Source: Cellvibrionales bacterium UBA7375 (GTDB lineage: Bacteria > Pseudomonadota > Gammaproteobacteria > Pseudomonadales > Porticoccaceae). Taken from it: DNA of 56,436 bases. Location: contig CATAJQ010000038.1 in the NCBI GenBank assembly GCA_949487135.1, positions 1 through 56,436 of the forward strand, read 5' to 3'. Position numbers and translations under genes: made by a program. The notes under the pieces were generated by a model. It saw nothing but the letters and a program-made list of their open reading frames with translations. It searched no databases and was not told the origin of the DNA. Of this stretch, positions 37,001 through 45,303 are shown in pieces; positions within the stretch are counted from its first letter, which is position 1, and each line of letters begins with the position of its first letter.

Positions 37001-40000
37001 TCTCAAGTCTAGATAAACTACCCCCTAGATCTATCAAGCCATAATTAACATATACATCATTAAAGTTAATCACTTCACCAATATTTAAATTATTATCGAC
37101 ACCTGTGCCTATATTTCCTGTCGCCATTTCGTCCGTTGGCATCAACTTTATCCAGTTGAGGTTAAGGCCGCCACCTGGCGCTTCAAAACGAAGTACATAG
37201 TCGCCTGAATCAAGTGAAATAACACCACCAGGCGCGGTTTGCCAAAGCTGCCAACCCCCTGTATTTGGCACTAAAGCCGAATCAACTAAATTACCATCAA
37301 TTAGAAGATTAACCCCTGAATTACTACCTGATTGACTAGCCATACGATAACTCACACTGTAGTTACTGGCTTCAGCAACCTGAATTTCATATTCCATCCA
37401 ATCACCGGCATCAATCCAACCCACATTTAGACCGCCACCCTCATCACTAGTAGGCTGTGTTCCCACTTCACCATCAGGTAGTTCTACAGCGCTAGAAAAA
37501 GTTTCAGCTTCAATCATTATTGCATCACTTTGTTCGCAATCAACGGTATCGGTTGCATTAAAGGTTAGCCAATTAATATTGAAAGAGTCACCCAGCGCTT
37601 CAAGTCTCAGGGTCAGGTTACCTTCCGCAAGTTCATAAAAACGAGTAAAGGTTACCCAACTCGAATAGCCGCCGGTTGGAGGGATTTTGAAACTATCTAC
37701 CGTCTGGCTGTCAAATTTGAGTTTAAAACCCTCACTACCAGGATCGCTGGCGACTCGATATTCAGCTCGATAACAGCTGGTTTCTGATAGTTCTACCGCA
37801 TATTCAATAAAGTCATCGGCATCGAAATTACCCACATGCGGACTCAAATCGCTATCAGAGGCAGTATCAATGCTAACAGTGCCATATGGCGCGGCAATAA
37901 CTTTGGTCCAGTTTTCTGCTTCAACTTTTAGATCATCTGGCTCTGGTGGAACCCACTCACAACCAGCACCATAATTTGAGCCGCCTTCACCGCCAGGTTG
38001 AATATCCAAATTCATCAGATTCATATTACCGCCACTGACAACCCTCAGTTTTTGTACGCCAGCTTTGAGGGTAACGTCGACCGTCATATCCTGCCAAATA
38101 TCCCAACTGGTTGTATCTGGCGTCGATAGAACTGGCGTTAGTTTTTCACAATCAGACTCAAGGCTAATAAAACCACCACCCCAGGATGCTGTGCGCAGTG
38201 TTACGGTATAGTCTCCGGCCTCAGCCACATCTATAGTGTATTCAAGCCACTCATCAGGTTCGAAAAAACCAACCGAGGTATAATCTTCGGAGCTAGACTG
38301 AACATCTACCGCTTCAGAAGCGCGATAGGCCTCACCAAGATTGACAGCGCCGGTATCATGGTACGAGATACCCTCGCCACCAATATCATAATCAGAAGCC
38401 CAAAGGCGACCGTTAGGTGCCAAGCTGTCTAGAGGGTGATCGCCATTACCGCTTGTTGGCACTGGCATTGGACTTCCGAAAAATGGACCGGGTGGCGGGC
38501 CCGGAATTTCTGGTAGTGGATCTACAGAATCTGTATAGACTGTTACCATACGGTAAGAGTTTGCTCCACCGCGCTTTATGCCAGCACCAATCGAGCCTGT
38601 TAAACCATATCCACTTCCATCAGTAGCAGGGATAGTACCTATTAAATGACCGGACCCAGACCACGGACGAAGAGCAATATCACCGGTCGGCAACTCAAGC
38701 CACATGAACTTTTGCTTAACACCAATTTTTCTCGCTGAGGCAACAAGTGGCTGACCAAAGTCGCTAACAGATAAATATCTACCGTTATCAGCCAACAAGG
38801 CAATATGACCATCATCACCGGCATCCACTACAATAAATTCATCTGAACCAACACCGTCGTAGCTTCGATCACTCGCGACAACCCTGTCGCGATCATCCAG
38901 CCCAAGGAATGCTTTATCCGCGCGACTATACAAACCGATTTTTTGATCTATAGGTATGTTCGGAGAGCCACTGGCGGGCCAGAGAGTACTGGAATTATCT
39001 GGACGCCATGCTGTGCCATAGATATCTAAATACCCTTTAAAACGATCTAATTCGAGATCATTGGCGCCTAACCACTCAAACTGAGTCCAGCCAATTTGGT
39101 GACTTTCAAATGCATCGTTAAAGCCATTTTTGGTATCACCAGGCCAAAATTCTGTACATAGCAATGCAGGATAATTATCACTGACTTTAAAGGCTTCTAT
39201 GGTGCTCTCAACCTGCGGCAGGTTCCAATAAGCGTGGAACGCAAATCCAGCGTTATCCCATATTCCCGGGAATTCTTCCGCTAGCCCATCGGCTCCTTTA
39301 ATGGCTTGGGAACCGCCAAAAAAAGACATAAAGGATCCCAGTAAAACCATGGTATCTGGCGCCACTTCACGAATTTTCTGGTACATCTGTGCCTGTTTTT
39401 CCCAGTCTTCATCAGTCCAAGAGGCATTAATACCTGCCACTGGTTCGTTGTGTGCTTCATAGATAACATGCGTCTCATCTTTGTATTTGGCACCATAAAG
39501 GTCCCAAAAAGCCAGCACCTTGTCCATGCTATGAATAGCGCCATTTTCACCGTTATTACCAATGGTAATAATCAAATACATTTTCGCTTCACGGGTAATT
39601 GCGACAAGGTGATCTGCCAAAGCTTCATTGATGCCTACAGGGTCCGGGTTTTGTTCTGCATCACCCTCAAGATAAACATGAAGCGTATTAAAGCCATAAT
39701 TGCTTACCATATTTTGCAATTGCGATAGGCTAATATCTGAAATATCTAATAAATTATTTCTGTCGTAAGGATCACCACCATCGGTAGATAGACTAACGCC
39801 ACGAAGTAAAGTGCCCATATCAGAGCGAATAACGTTGTAACCTAGAGAGTCATCAATATAGGGTCTTCCGCGAACAGTAATATCGTCCAGTGATTTATCA
39901 GGAATTTCACCGAAGGGTATATAGGCATTAGAGTCTTGATCGCTGGTATCTACAATATTCTCTGGAGCATCCAAGAATTCATTGTCAGTTTCAACGCCAC

Positions 40001-40094
40001 AACTGACCGTAAATAATATTAAAAAGCTTAGAGCGAAAGCCTTCAACGGAGCTCTATAATTGATTACAGCAAAATTTAGAACATTGATTCGCAT
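34071..40094 (-). CDS. Giant multimodular GH5-family lipoprotein with several CBM6-like domains
   Basis: A 2007-residue lipoprotein (lipobox TVSC, C32). Residues ~90-370 form a GH5 barrel: acid/base E217 in YEAHNEPV and nucleophile E315 in LLCTEFWPGD. A beta-trefoil-like region (~390-530) follows. Three CBM6-like modules then come (~560-700, ~715-845, ~855-990), marked by EAENW/EAETF starts and NLNWI/NINWL ends. Next are a beta-sandwich (~1010-1150), two near-identical domains of unknown family (~1160-1515), a fourth CBM6 (~1525-1660), a third diverged copy of the unknown domain (~1680-1835), and a C-terminal cohesin-like beta-sandwich. It is surface- or periplasm-anchored and probably acts on beta-glucan. 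The last gene of its run, it has its own upstream element. Confidence 0.87.
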   Translation of the reverse strand: MRINVLNFAVINYRAPLKAFALSFLILFTVSCGVETDNEFLDAPENIVDTSDQDSNAYIPFGEIPDKSLDDITVRGRPYIDDSLGYNVIRSDMGTLLRGVSLSTDGGDPYDRNNLLDISDISLSQLQNMVSNYGFNTLHVYLEGDAEQNPDPVGINEALADHLVAITREAKMYLIITIGNNGENGAIHSMDKVLAFWDLYGAKYKDETHVIYEAHNEPVAGINASWTDEDWEKQAQMYQKIREVAPDTMVLLGSFMSFFGGSQAIKGADGLAEEFPGIWDNAGFAFHAYWNLPQVESTIEAFKVSDNYPALLCTEFWPGDTKNGFNDAFESHQIGWTQFEWLGANDLELDRFKGYLDIYGTAWRPDNSSTLWPASGSPNIPIDQKIGLYSRADKAFLGLDDRDRVVASDRSYDGVGSDEFIVVDAGDDGHIALLADNGRYLSVSDFGQPLVASARKIGVKQKFMWLELPTGDIALRPWSGSGHLIGTIPATDGSGYGLTGSIGAGIKRGGANSYRMVTVYTDSVDPLPEIPGPPPGPFFGSPMPVPTSGNGDHPLDSLAPNGRLWASDYDIGGEGISYHDTGAVNLGEAYRASEAVDVQSSSEDYTSVGFFEPDEWLEYTIDVAEAGDYTVTLRTASWGGGFISLESDCEKLTPVLSTPDTTSWDIWQDMTVDVTLKAGVQKLRVVSGGNMNLMNLDIQPGGEGGSNYGAGCEWVPPEPDDLKVEAENWTKVIAAPYGTVSIDTASDSDLSPHVGNFDADDFIEYAVELSETSCYRAEYRVASDPGSEGFKLKFDSQTVDSFKIPPTGGYSSWVTFTRFYELAEGNLTLRLEALGDSFNINWLTFNATDTVDCEQSDAIMIEAETFSSAVELPDGEVGTQPTSDEGGGLNVGWIDAGDWMEYEIQVAEASNYSVSYRMASQSGSNSGVNLLIDGNLVDSALVPNTGGWQLWQTAPGGVISLDSGDYVLRFEAPGGGLNLNWIKLMPTDEMATGNIGTGVDNNLNIGEVINFNDVYVNYGLIDLGGSLSRLETDPMDSTNTVVSSLKGAVAQSGVKIASGQVNYPLSSTLTRLSMRVYSPSIGTSVRLKLEDSSNSAHSVETEAVTTVANQWEILVFEFSNPVAGTAALNTDYSFDTVSVFFDYQSSGSGETYYFDDITMLGQVVAPITLTQEMLVGEWRLAPEADTTGVGWESGNLGWWKVDAAVISERACLFDDLFVFAEDGSFSNQMGGSTWIEPWQGMDPEACGVPVAPHDGSASATYELDTEAGTITLTGVGAHLGLAKVISGGDELTSPNNAPQSIVYKVMESTENSMTVEVAYSAGFWTFKLVTADYVAPVPADPVEEPPSNPIDLTQEMLVGEWRLAPEADTTGVGWESGNLGWWKVDAAVISDRACLFDDLFVFAEDGSFSNQMGESTWIEPWQGMDPEACGAPVAPHDGSASATYELDTEAGTITLTGVGAHLGLAKVISGGDELTSPSNAPQSIVYKVMESTENSLTVEVDYSAGFWTFKLVTADYVAPEPEDPVQSGDLRIEAENWTRVITLPDGEVGTEGTQDTGGGSNAGWIDLGDWMEYDFNVANAGNYELDIRAASQGGSSPGFKVLLDGVWIDQIAVPNTAAWQSWQTITGRVIYLDQGQHTLRLEAASGGANLNWIEFVETNAQADPLPEAVPSITASDLVGSWKLAPEARALDVVSGGGGWSNSAGDVNNRSCLFDDLFIFSDIGEFSNQMDGQTWVEPWQGVASEQCGSPVAPHNGGRFGYVFDESAMTITLNGTGAHLGIPKVINGAEITNPSEAPSSIVYDIIDSSATTMTLKIDIPQGYWIFKYVAVSDDSGSDDTDTGDTPDEPVVNNDPTVTPINFSATSTPVGMEFIAVDCVLSIDASSPCNFPSTVEAAQAVYVSSQEINDQGQLVVTVSMEADITATTGAGILVHFDGTELVLTDQSANDYGAMIIGPNQQADTGNADNNSETDSVINIGWVSFAGNWPGQSPVALVTLTFEVVGSSENQ
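35542..36587 (-). repeat. Near-identical tandem domain duplication inside the GH5 gene
   Basis: Two copies of ~497 bp, 35542-36038 and 36091-36587, are aligned at a constant offset of 549 bp (183 codons) without indels. The proteins differ at about six or seven positions (for example SERAC/SDRAC, MGGSTW/MGESTW, CGVPV/CGAPV). The short linkers between them are not identical. A third, clearly diverged copy of the same domain is encoded at about 34605-35088. Confidence 0.9.
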
Positions 40095-40222
40095 TGGAAT
40101 ACCTTTAATTTTTTGTCGCGATAGCTTCGCAATCTTTTATCTTTTAATGCGCATCCATGCACAAATTTTTATGAATATCCCTCTTAACATGACACTAATA
40201 TATAAAGTTCAAGTCTAGCAAT

Positions 40223-40253
40223 CGTCCTAATAACGTATTCGAACTCTTTTAAG
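40223..40253 (-). promoter_or_regulatory. Shared upstream element, copy before the GH5 gene
   Basis: On the plus strand it reads CGTCCTAATAACG, then GAACTC at 40241-40246, then TTTTAAG. A TATATA hexamer on the minus strand (40199-40204) lies 36 bp from GAACTC. Its counterpart before the GH16-like gene has the same CGTCC, GAACTC and the same 36-bp spacing. It is about 130-160 bp upstream of the GH5 start. Likely an activator site next to a promoter. Confidence 0.55.
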
Positions 40254-40347
40254 TCGTCAAAAAAACCTTTAGATACGATTAAAGGGCAATTAATATTAAA
40301 GAATATTGAATTAGGGGTTTAAAGCTAAATATGTTTATAAAAAAAAT

Positions 40348-41361
40348 CTATCGATTAATTTTTTTAAGCAACAATGACCTTATTTTTCTACTCAAAGACT
40401 CATTAATTGAACCAAGTGACCCTCTAGCTTGCTCTGGTATATGAGAATGACTATCTTTATCAGCATCAAAAATATAATAATCAAACATTCCTCGCCAAAT
40501 CTTTTTTTGCTCTACAGGCAAGTCACGAATACTCATAAGAGCATAAAGCAATGTATTCGCCGGTGTATCCATATAATTTGGCGACTGACGCCACCAATAG
40601 TTAACCAGAATATTAAGCGCATCAAGCCCCTCAACATGATGCCACCACATACTTGGAATATAGATCCCATCGCCCGGCTCAAGAGTAGTCACTTGGGCAG
40701 ACTCTAGTGCATGCTTGAAATTAGGAAATTGTTTATAGTCTGGGTTTTTAAAGTCAATCAAGCTAATTGGTTGGCCGCCCGGAGCCCAATCAATTGGCCC
40801 TGGGTACAAATTAGCTAACTGGTCTGGCGGGAAAAGGGTAAAACGACGACGGCCCACCGCGCAACAGGCAATATTATCTGGCAAATCATAATGCGCTGCA
40901 ATTCGACTGCGATTACCTAACCATACACTCACCAATGGGTTATCGGCATCCAAATTAAGAGGATTTTCCTCTCGAAAACCAGAAAACCAACGATCAACAA
41001 AGGTTGATGCCATGTAAAAAGTAGGCGGCTTTTCATCTTCTGCACAGTTGTAAATATTATCGAGCAAATCATTTAGATCGGCTTTAACAGATTGATAATT
41101 AAAGCCAGAAAAATCCTTATTATAAAAAATTCTGCCCTCTATATCAGGGTCACCTATGGATGCTGTAACCGGTATATTTTGATAAAAACTTTTCAAATAA
41201 TCGCCAGCATCAGGCGCTGATTTGAGACCCATTTTTACTAAGGGCCAGTCTGTAACTAGACCCCTAATAACCATTGGCTCCAGGGATGTGTATACATCCT
41301 TGGGCACTCGTCCTGGTTCGGTACAACCAATTTCTTTTATCGTTTTATCTATTGAGATCAT
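40348..41361 (-). CDS. Cupin-like (JmjC/Cupin_8) protein, partner of TonB receptor 2
   Basis: A 337-residue paralogue of the protein at 11054-12061. The metal ligands are H157-x-D159 in AHYDLPDN and H241 (or H242) in WWHHVEGLD; GRRRFTLFPPDQLANLYPGP matches the family. It overlaps the upstream SapC gene by four bases (ATGA), so the two are translationally coupled. The same pairing is scattered in the first cassette, where the cupin is on the other strand. Probable Fe(II)/2-oxoglutarate enzyme with unknown substrate. Confidence 0.83.
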   Translation of the reverse strand: MISIDKTIKEIGCTEPGRVPKDVYTSLEPMVIRGLVTDWPLVKMGLKSAPDAGDYLKSFYQNIPVTASIGDPDIEGRIFYNKDFSGFNYQSVKADLNDLLDNIYNCAEDEKPPTFYMASTFVDRWFSGFREENPLNLDADNPLVSVWLGNRSRIAAHYDLPDNIACCAVGRRRFTLFPPDQLANLYPGPIDWAPGGQPISLIDFKNPDYKQFPNFKHALESAQVTTLEPGDGIYIPSMWWHHVEGLDALNILVNYWWRQSPNYMDTPANTLLYALMSIRDLPVEQKKIWRGMFDYYIFDADKDSHSHIPEQARGSLGSINESLSRKIRSLLLKKINR

Positions 41362-42071
41362 AAACGTTTATTTTTCCGCTCTATAAGCGACCTAAAATTA
41401 GACATTGAGGCAATCACCATATACGCCGCCTGCAAATAGCCAGTAGTCATTAACTCTGATATAGCATCATAAGAAAGTCCATTCAGCGTATCTTCATTAA
41501 TAGTATAAAAACCTTGTAACTGATTTTTCGTACCATCATCCAATTCAACTTTTAGCGTAAAACTTTCAATTAGATCGTACTTTAGCATTAATTCGATAAA
41601 TTCTTTGCTTTGTTGCTGCCCTTGATGAATAGCGTCTAGTATTGAACTAATTCTCTGCAAATATTCTGAGTGGCCGCCCTGTTCAAGAAATACTGCCTCA
41701 CCCTCATCAGAGTTAACTCTTGGACTATCTGCATCAATATAAATTAGACGTTGCTTTTCACCACTTTGAGTCCGTTGATTACCAATAAAAAAAGGCTGCC
41801 GCTCAAACATTAAGGGTGTGTAAGCTGCATCCCAACTATCGCCATCTAAAAAGAGGTTTTCATTTTCCTCAAAGCCAAATAACGCGGCCGAATAGAATTT
41901 GCCGGTTTCAGAATCTTTGCAAAAACAGATCGGGAAGTTTGTTTGAATATCCCTATATTCAAAAGGAAATGTCACCAATGATGGGATACTATCTCCAAGA
42001 TCTGCGGATCTTTTGGTAATTATTTTGAGATCTTTATGATTAATATTATCTAAAAGCACATGATTAGCCAT
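41358..42071 (-). CDS. SapC family protein, partner of TonB receptor 2
   Basis: A 237-residue SapC homologue. It shares with the copy at 13583-14323 the segments ITKRSADLGDSI, FPFEYRDIQTNFPICF, ALFGFEENENLFLDG, PLMFERQPFFIGNQ and GFYTINEDTL. AGGAG lies five bases before the ATG. It follows TonB receptor 2 after a hairpin (42150-42187) and is coupled to the cupin gene. Function unknown. Confidence 0.85.
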   Translation of the reverse strand: MANHVLLDNINHKDLKIITKRSADLGDSIPSLVTFPFEYRDIQTNFPICFCKDSETGKFYSAALFGFEENENLFLDGDSWDAAYTPLMFERQPFFIGNQRTQSGEKQRLIYIDADSPRVNSDEGEAVFLEQGGHSEYLQRISSILDAIHQGQQQSKEFIELMLKYDLIESFTLKVELDDGTKNQLQGFYTINEDTLNGLSYDAISELMTTGYLQAAYMVIASMSNFRSLIERKNKRL

Positions 42072-42149
42072 GCCGACTCCTGAATTACTTGGGGGTAATT
42101 ATTTTATCTTTTCAATATACCCTTGGATATTGATAATTGGAATGCCATA

Positions 42150-42187
42150 AAGAAGCCCTTAACTAATTAAAGCTAAGGGCTTCTTTA
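42150..42187. terminator. Hairpin terminator between TonB receptor 2 and SapC
   Basis: AAAGAAGCCCTTA (42150-42162) pairs with TAAGGGCTTCTTT (42175-42187), a 13-bp stem with a 12-base loop and T tail. It lies 25 bp after the receptor stop. Its stem resembles the one at 16020-16050 after receptor 1, in the same position. Confidence 0.82.
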
Positions 42188-42212
42188 CAAAACCATAAAA
42201 ATTAATTAGATA

Positions 42213-45200
42213 CTAAAAACTATATCGAGCACCTAGATTATAACGCGCGTGTCCAACAGAGTACTCTCTGACCTGATACTTCGAACGACCATGAACACGT
42301 TGATGCTCTTCTGTTAAGTTAATTCCCTCAATAAAAAATGAGAAATTATCGTTAAATTCATAGCTCGCATTGAAATCTAATTGAGAATATTCTTCCACAA
42401 AACGCGGATCTCGGCCCGGTGATGCTAGAAATTCGTCACGCCAGTTGAAAGCAAATCGTATTTGGAAGCCACCCTTATCATAAAAGGCAACCAAATTTGC
42501 TGTATCACTCATTCCAGGAACAACCCACTGCTCCTCATTAAGATTAATATCATATTCAAGGTTACCGTTAACCACAGTATAGTTTGCCTGAAAACCAAAG
42601 CCCGACTCACCAAACGTATGCTGAGCCATTAACTCGAGACCTTTAACATTTGTTTCGCGCTGATTAATTGGGATAGTGACATCAAATATCGCCACTGGAT
42701 CACCCTCAAGACCTGTTTGGGTAACCTCAACCTCATCACCTTGACCGGATAATTCTACACCTGGCTGCCCTACATAGTTTTCAGCATAATATTCATTTAA
42801 ATCGCCCGCATCATAGTCAAAACGAGGGTCACCACCGGTTAAATCATCAATCGCTTGATTGTATAAATCACCCTCAATCGGTGTGTATAAATTTTTAAAT
42901 AATGGTTGATCTTCAAAGGTGGCACTTATAATGAAATTGTCTACATCTTTGGACCATAAGCCAGCAGAAACATAGCTTCCCTCGGCGTAATACCACTCTA
43001 GGGAAAGATCTAGGTTAGTTGCTTCCATTGGGAGAAGCTGAGGGTTTCCTCTACGACCGCCACCACCATCGGCACCCAAGTAATCGATAATTAACGCACC
43101 TTTCAGGTCGTTATAAACTGGACGTGTTACCGTCAAGCTATAGGATGCACGCAGGATTACGTCATCCAGCACCTCCATATCGAAATCAAGACTTGGCAAA
43201 AACATACTGTAGGAACCATCAATTTCTGAGAAGCCTCTAATGGTATTACCATCTTCATCTTGCTGCTGATATAGATTAAATCGATTATCTAAAATACTCC
43301 ACTCAACACGATCATACAGTGGCACCAACGCCTCTGAGTGAACCTCGGTTTTTTCATAGCGCATACCATAGAACAGATTAACTGGACGATCGAGAAGATC
43401 TCCAACCCAATGGGTTTGAACAAAAATTGAATCAGAAGTTTCTGTAGTTACTTCGTCCAAATCAAAGTTATAGGATGGGCAGAAGCCGGTCAAACAGGGT
43501 CCGCCATCACCATCAACATCGCCATGAGTACCCGCCTGAAGAAGCTCTTCACTTCTGTCAATCAGCTCTTGAAAATCCCAGGTGAAAAATTCAGTAACCT
43601 GACGAGGATCATCACTTCCTTCAAGGGTGTCGTATACATCTGCAATAGAGTCAACAGTCAGTAAGTCACTGATATCACCGGGATCACCCACGCCACTCCA
43701 TGTATTACGAGAAATACCCTTAGATTGACCTCTGTTAGTTACCTCAATGCGACCAACGCCAAAATCTATGCTGTGTCCTTCATCAAACAGATATTCAGCG
43801 TCAAACTGAAGCTGCTGAACTTCCATAATGTTATTAAAACTGCCAAATGAACTACCAGATACCTGCATATCTTCAGCATTTACCTGATCGATTCTGGAAA
43901 TTTGATTATAAGAATTTCGCTCACCAAGCTGTATCTCTAATACTGGCATACCATCCCTACTAAAGTAGCCAGACGTAGTTATACGATTAAGCGCAGCAAC
44001 TGCCATTGAGCCACCAGAACCGTGCTTACTATTTGGCCTCGCCTCACCCGTTGAATCATGATAGTCCATATTTAAAGTTAGATTATCATTCACTAGCCAT
44101 TCTAAATTAAAGCCAGCAGATTTATTTTCATCAACAGTAGCAAAAAGCCCAACACCCTGAAGATTATCTTGAGCACAACCTACTTGACGATAGACGGTAG
44201 GCGACCAAATATTGCCTTCTTGAATCCACTCGCTTTCCCTTGTACTACAACCAGGATCAAACCATGCTGATAAATCTTGGTGCTGGGTATTCATTTCATT
44301 TTTGGCGTAGGTGTAGTCAATAGTACCAGTAATATTTTCAACTGGCCTCCACTGCAAAGTCAGCTGGCCATTGACACGCTCACGGCGAAAATCATCAAGG
44401 TTATATTGAATATTAGTTGGGATAGCATAAATACCATCTGAAACTTCTTCAGGGAAGTTGATAGCTGTTGGATCGCCAACGGGTATTGAACCCCATTCTG
44501 CATCATCAACGTTGTTATCCATATCGTCCAAGGTAACAAAATTTCGCCCCATAAAATCTTGAGTAGATACTGACTGAGAGCCACCATCACGAACTTGCTT
44601 GCTAGCAGATATAGAAACGCCGATGGTGTCGTCAGCAAAGGTTTGACTAAAAAGTCCCACAATTTCAGGATTCACAGAATTGCCGCGTCTTGTACCTGGA
44701 TCATAGACCCCCTTGGTACTTATAACTGCGCGAAGACCAGGCTTTTCAAGCGGCTTGCTGGTTATTACATTAACTACCGCACCAATACCACCAGAAGCCA
44801 CATTGGCTCGACCTGATTTATACACCTCAACTGCGGAAACACCCTCAGATGCAATATTGCCAAAATCAAAAGATCTCCCGCCATTAGTAGGCATCTGACG
44901 GCCATTAAAGCTGACAATATTAAAGTCTGGACCAAAACCACGAACTGTGATCTTTGAGCCCTCACCGCGGTCACGCTCAATAGCAACCCCTGTAATTCGC
45001 TGCAGAGACTCAGCAAGGTTGGTATCCGGAAATTTTCCTATATCTTCAGCTGATATTCCATCAACAATACCTTTGGCATCTCGCTTAATATCCATAGAGC
45101 GCTGCAAGCTGGCCCGAATACCCGTCACTACAACTTCTTCGATATTATCATCGGGACCCTCTAGCACTTCTTCTTGAGAATTAGCACTGTTAGCAACAAT

Positions 45201-45254
45201 CATGGCAATACTTCCGGCTAATAATTGTCTTTTGAATTTAGTCTCGTACTTCAT
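42213..45254 (-). CDS. TonB-dependent outer-membrane receptor (2), beta-glucan locus
   Basis: A 1013-residue receptor with a signal peptide (ending ANS), a TonB-box-like IEEVVVTG, a plug with ISAEDIGKFPDTNLAESLQRITG and VRGFGPDFNIVSFNGRQMP, and a barrel ending LGARYSF. It follows the GH16-like gene by 49 bp with AGGGA eight bases before its ATG. It is flanked by glucanases, so it probably imports laminari-oligosaccharides. It is a diverged paralogue of the receptor at 16087-19188. Confidence 0.94.
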   Translation of the reverse strand: MKYETKFKRQLLAGSIAMIVANSANSQEEVLEGPDDNIEEVVVTGIRASLQRSMDIKRDAKGIVDGISAEDIGKFPDTNLAESLQRITGVAIERDRGEGSKITVRGFGPDFNIVSFNGRQMPTNGGRSFDFGNIASEGVSAVEVYKSGRANVASGGIGAVVNVITSKPLEKPGLRAVISTKGVYDPGTRRGNSVNPEIVGLFSQTFADDTIGVSISASKQVRDGGSQSVSTQDFMGRNFVTLDDMDNNVDDAEWGSIPVGDPTAINFPEEVSDGIYAIPTNIQYNLDDFRRERVNGQLTLQWRPVENITGTIDYTYAKNEMNTQHQDLSAWFDPGCSTRESEWIQEGNIWSPTVYRQVGCAQDNLQGVGLFATVDENKSAGFNLEWLVNDNLTLNMDYHDSTGEARPNSKHGSGGSMAVAALNRITTSGYFSRDGMPVLEIQLGERNSYNQISRIDQVNAEDMQVSGSSFGSFNNIMEVQQLQFDAEYLFDEGHSIDFGVGRIEVTNRGQSKGISRNTWSGVGDPGDISDLLTVDSIADVYDTLEGSDDPRQVTEFFTWDFQELIDRSEELLQAGTHGDVDGDGGPCLTGFCPSYNFDLDEVTTETSDSIFVQTHWVGDLLDRPVNLFYGMRYEKTEVHSEALVPLYDRVEWSILDNRFNLYQQQDEDGNTIRGFSEIDGSYSMFLPSLDFDMEVLDDVILRASYSLTVTRPVYNDLKGALIIDYLGADGGGGRRGNPQLLPMEATNLDLSLEWYYAEGSYVSAGLWSKDVDNFIISATFEDQPLFKNLYTPIEGDLYNQAIDDLTGGDPRFDYDAGDLNEYYAENYVGQPGVELSGQGDEVEVTQTGLEGDPVAIFDVTIPINQRETNVKGLELMAQHTFGESGFGFQANYTVVNGNLEYDINLNEEQWVVPGMSDTANLVAFYDKGGFQIRFAFNWRDEFLASPGRDPRFVEEYSQLDFNASYEFNDNFSFFIEGINLTEEHQRVHGRSKYQVREYSVGHARYNLGARYSF

Positions 45255-45303
45255 ATATTTATCCCTGCTCGAGCTACTTCTAATTATTTTGTTTTTTCTA
45301 AAT

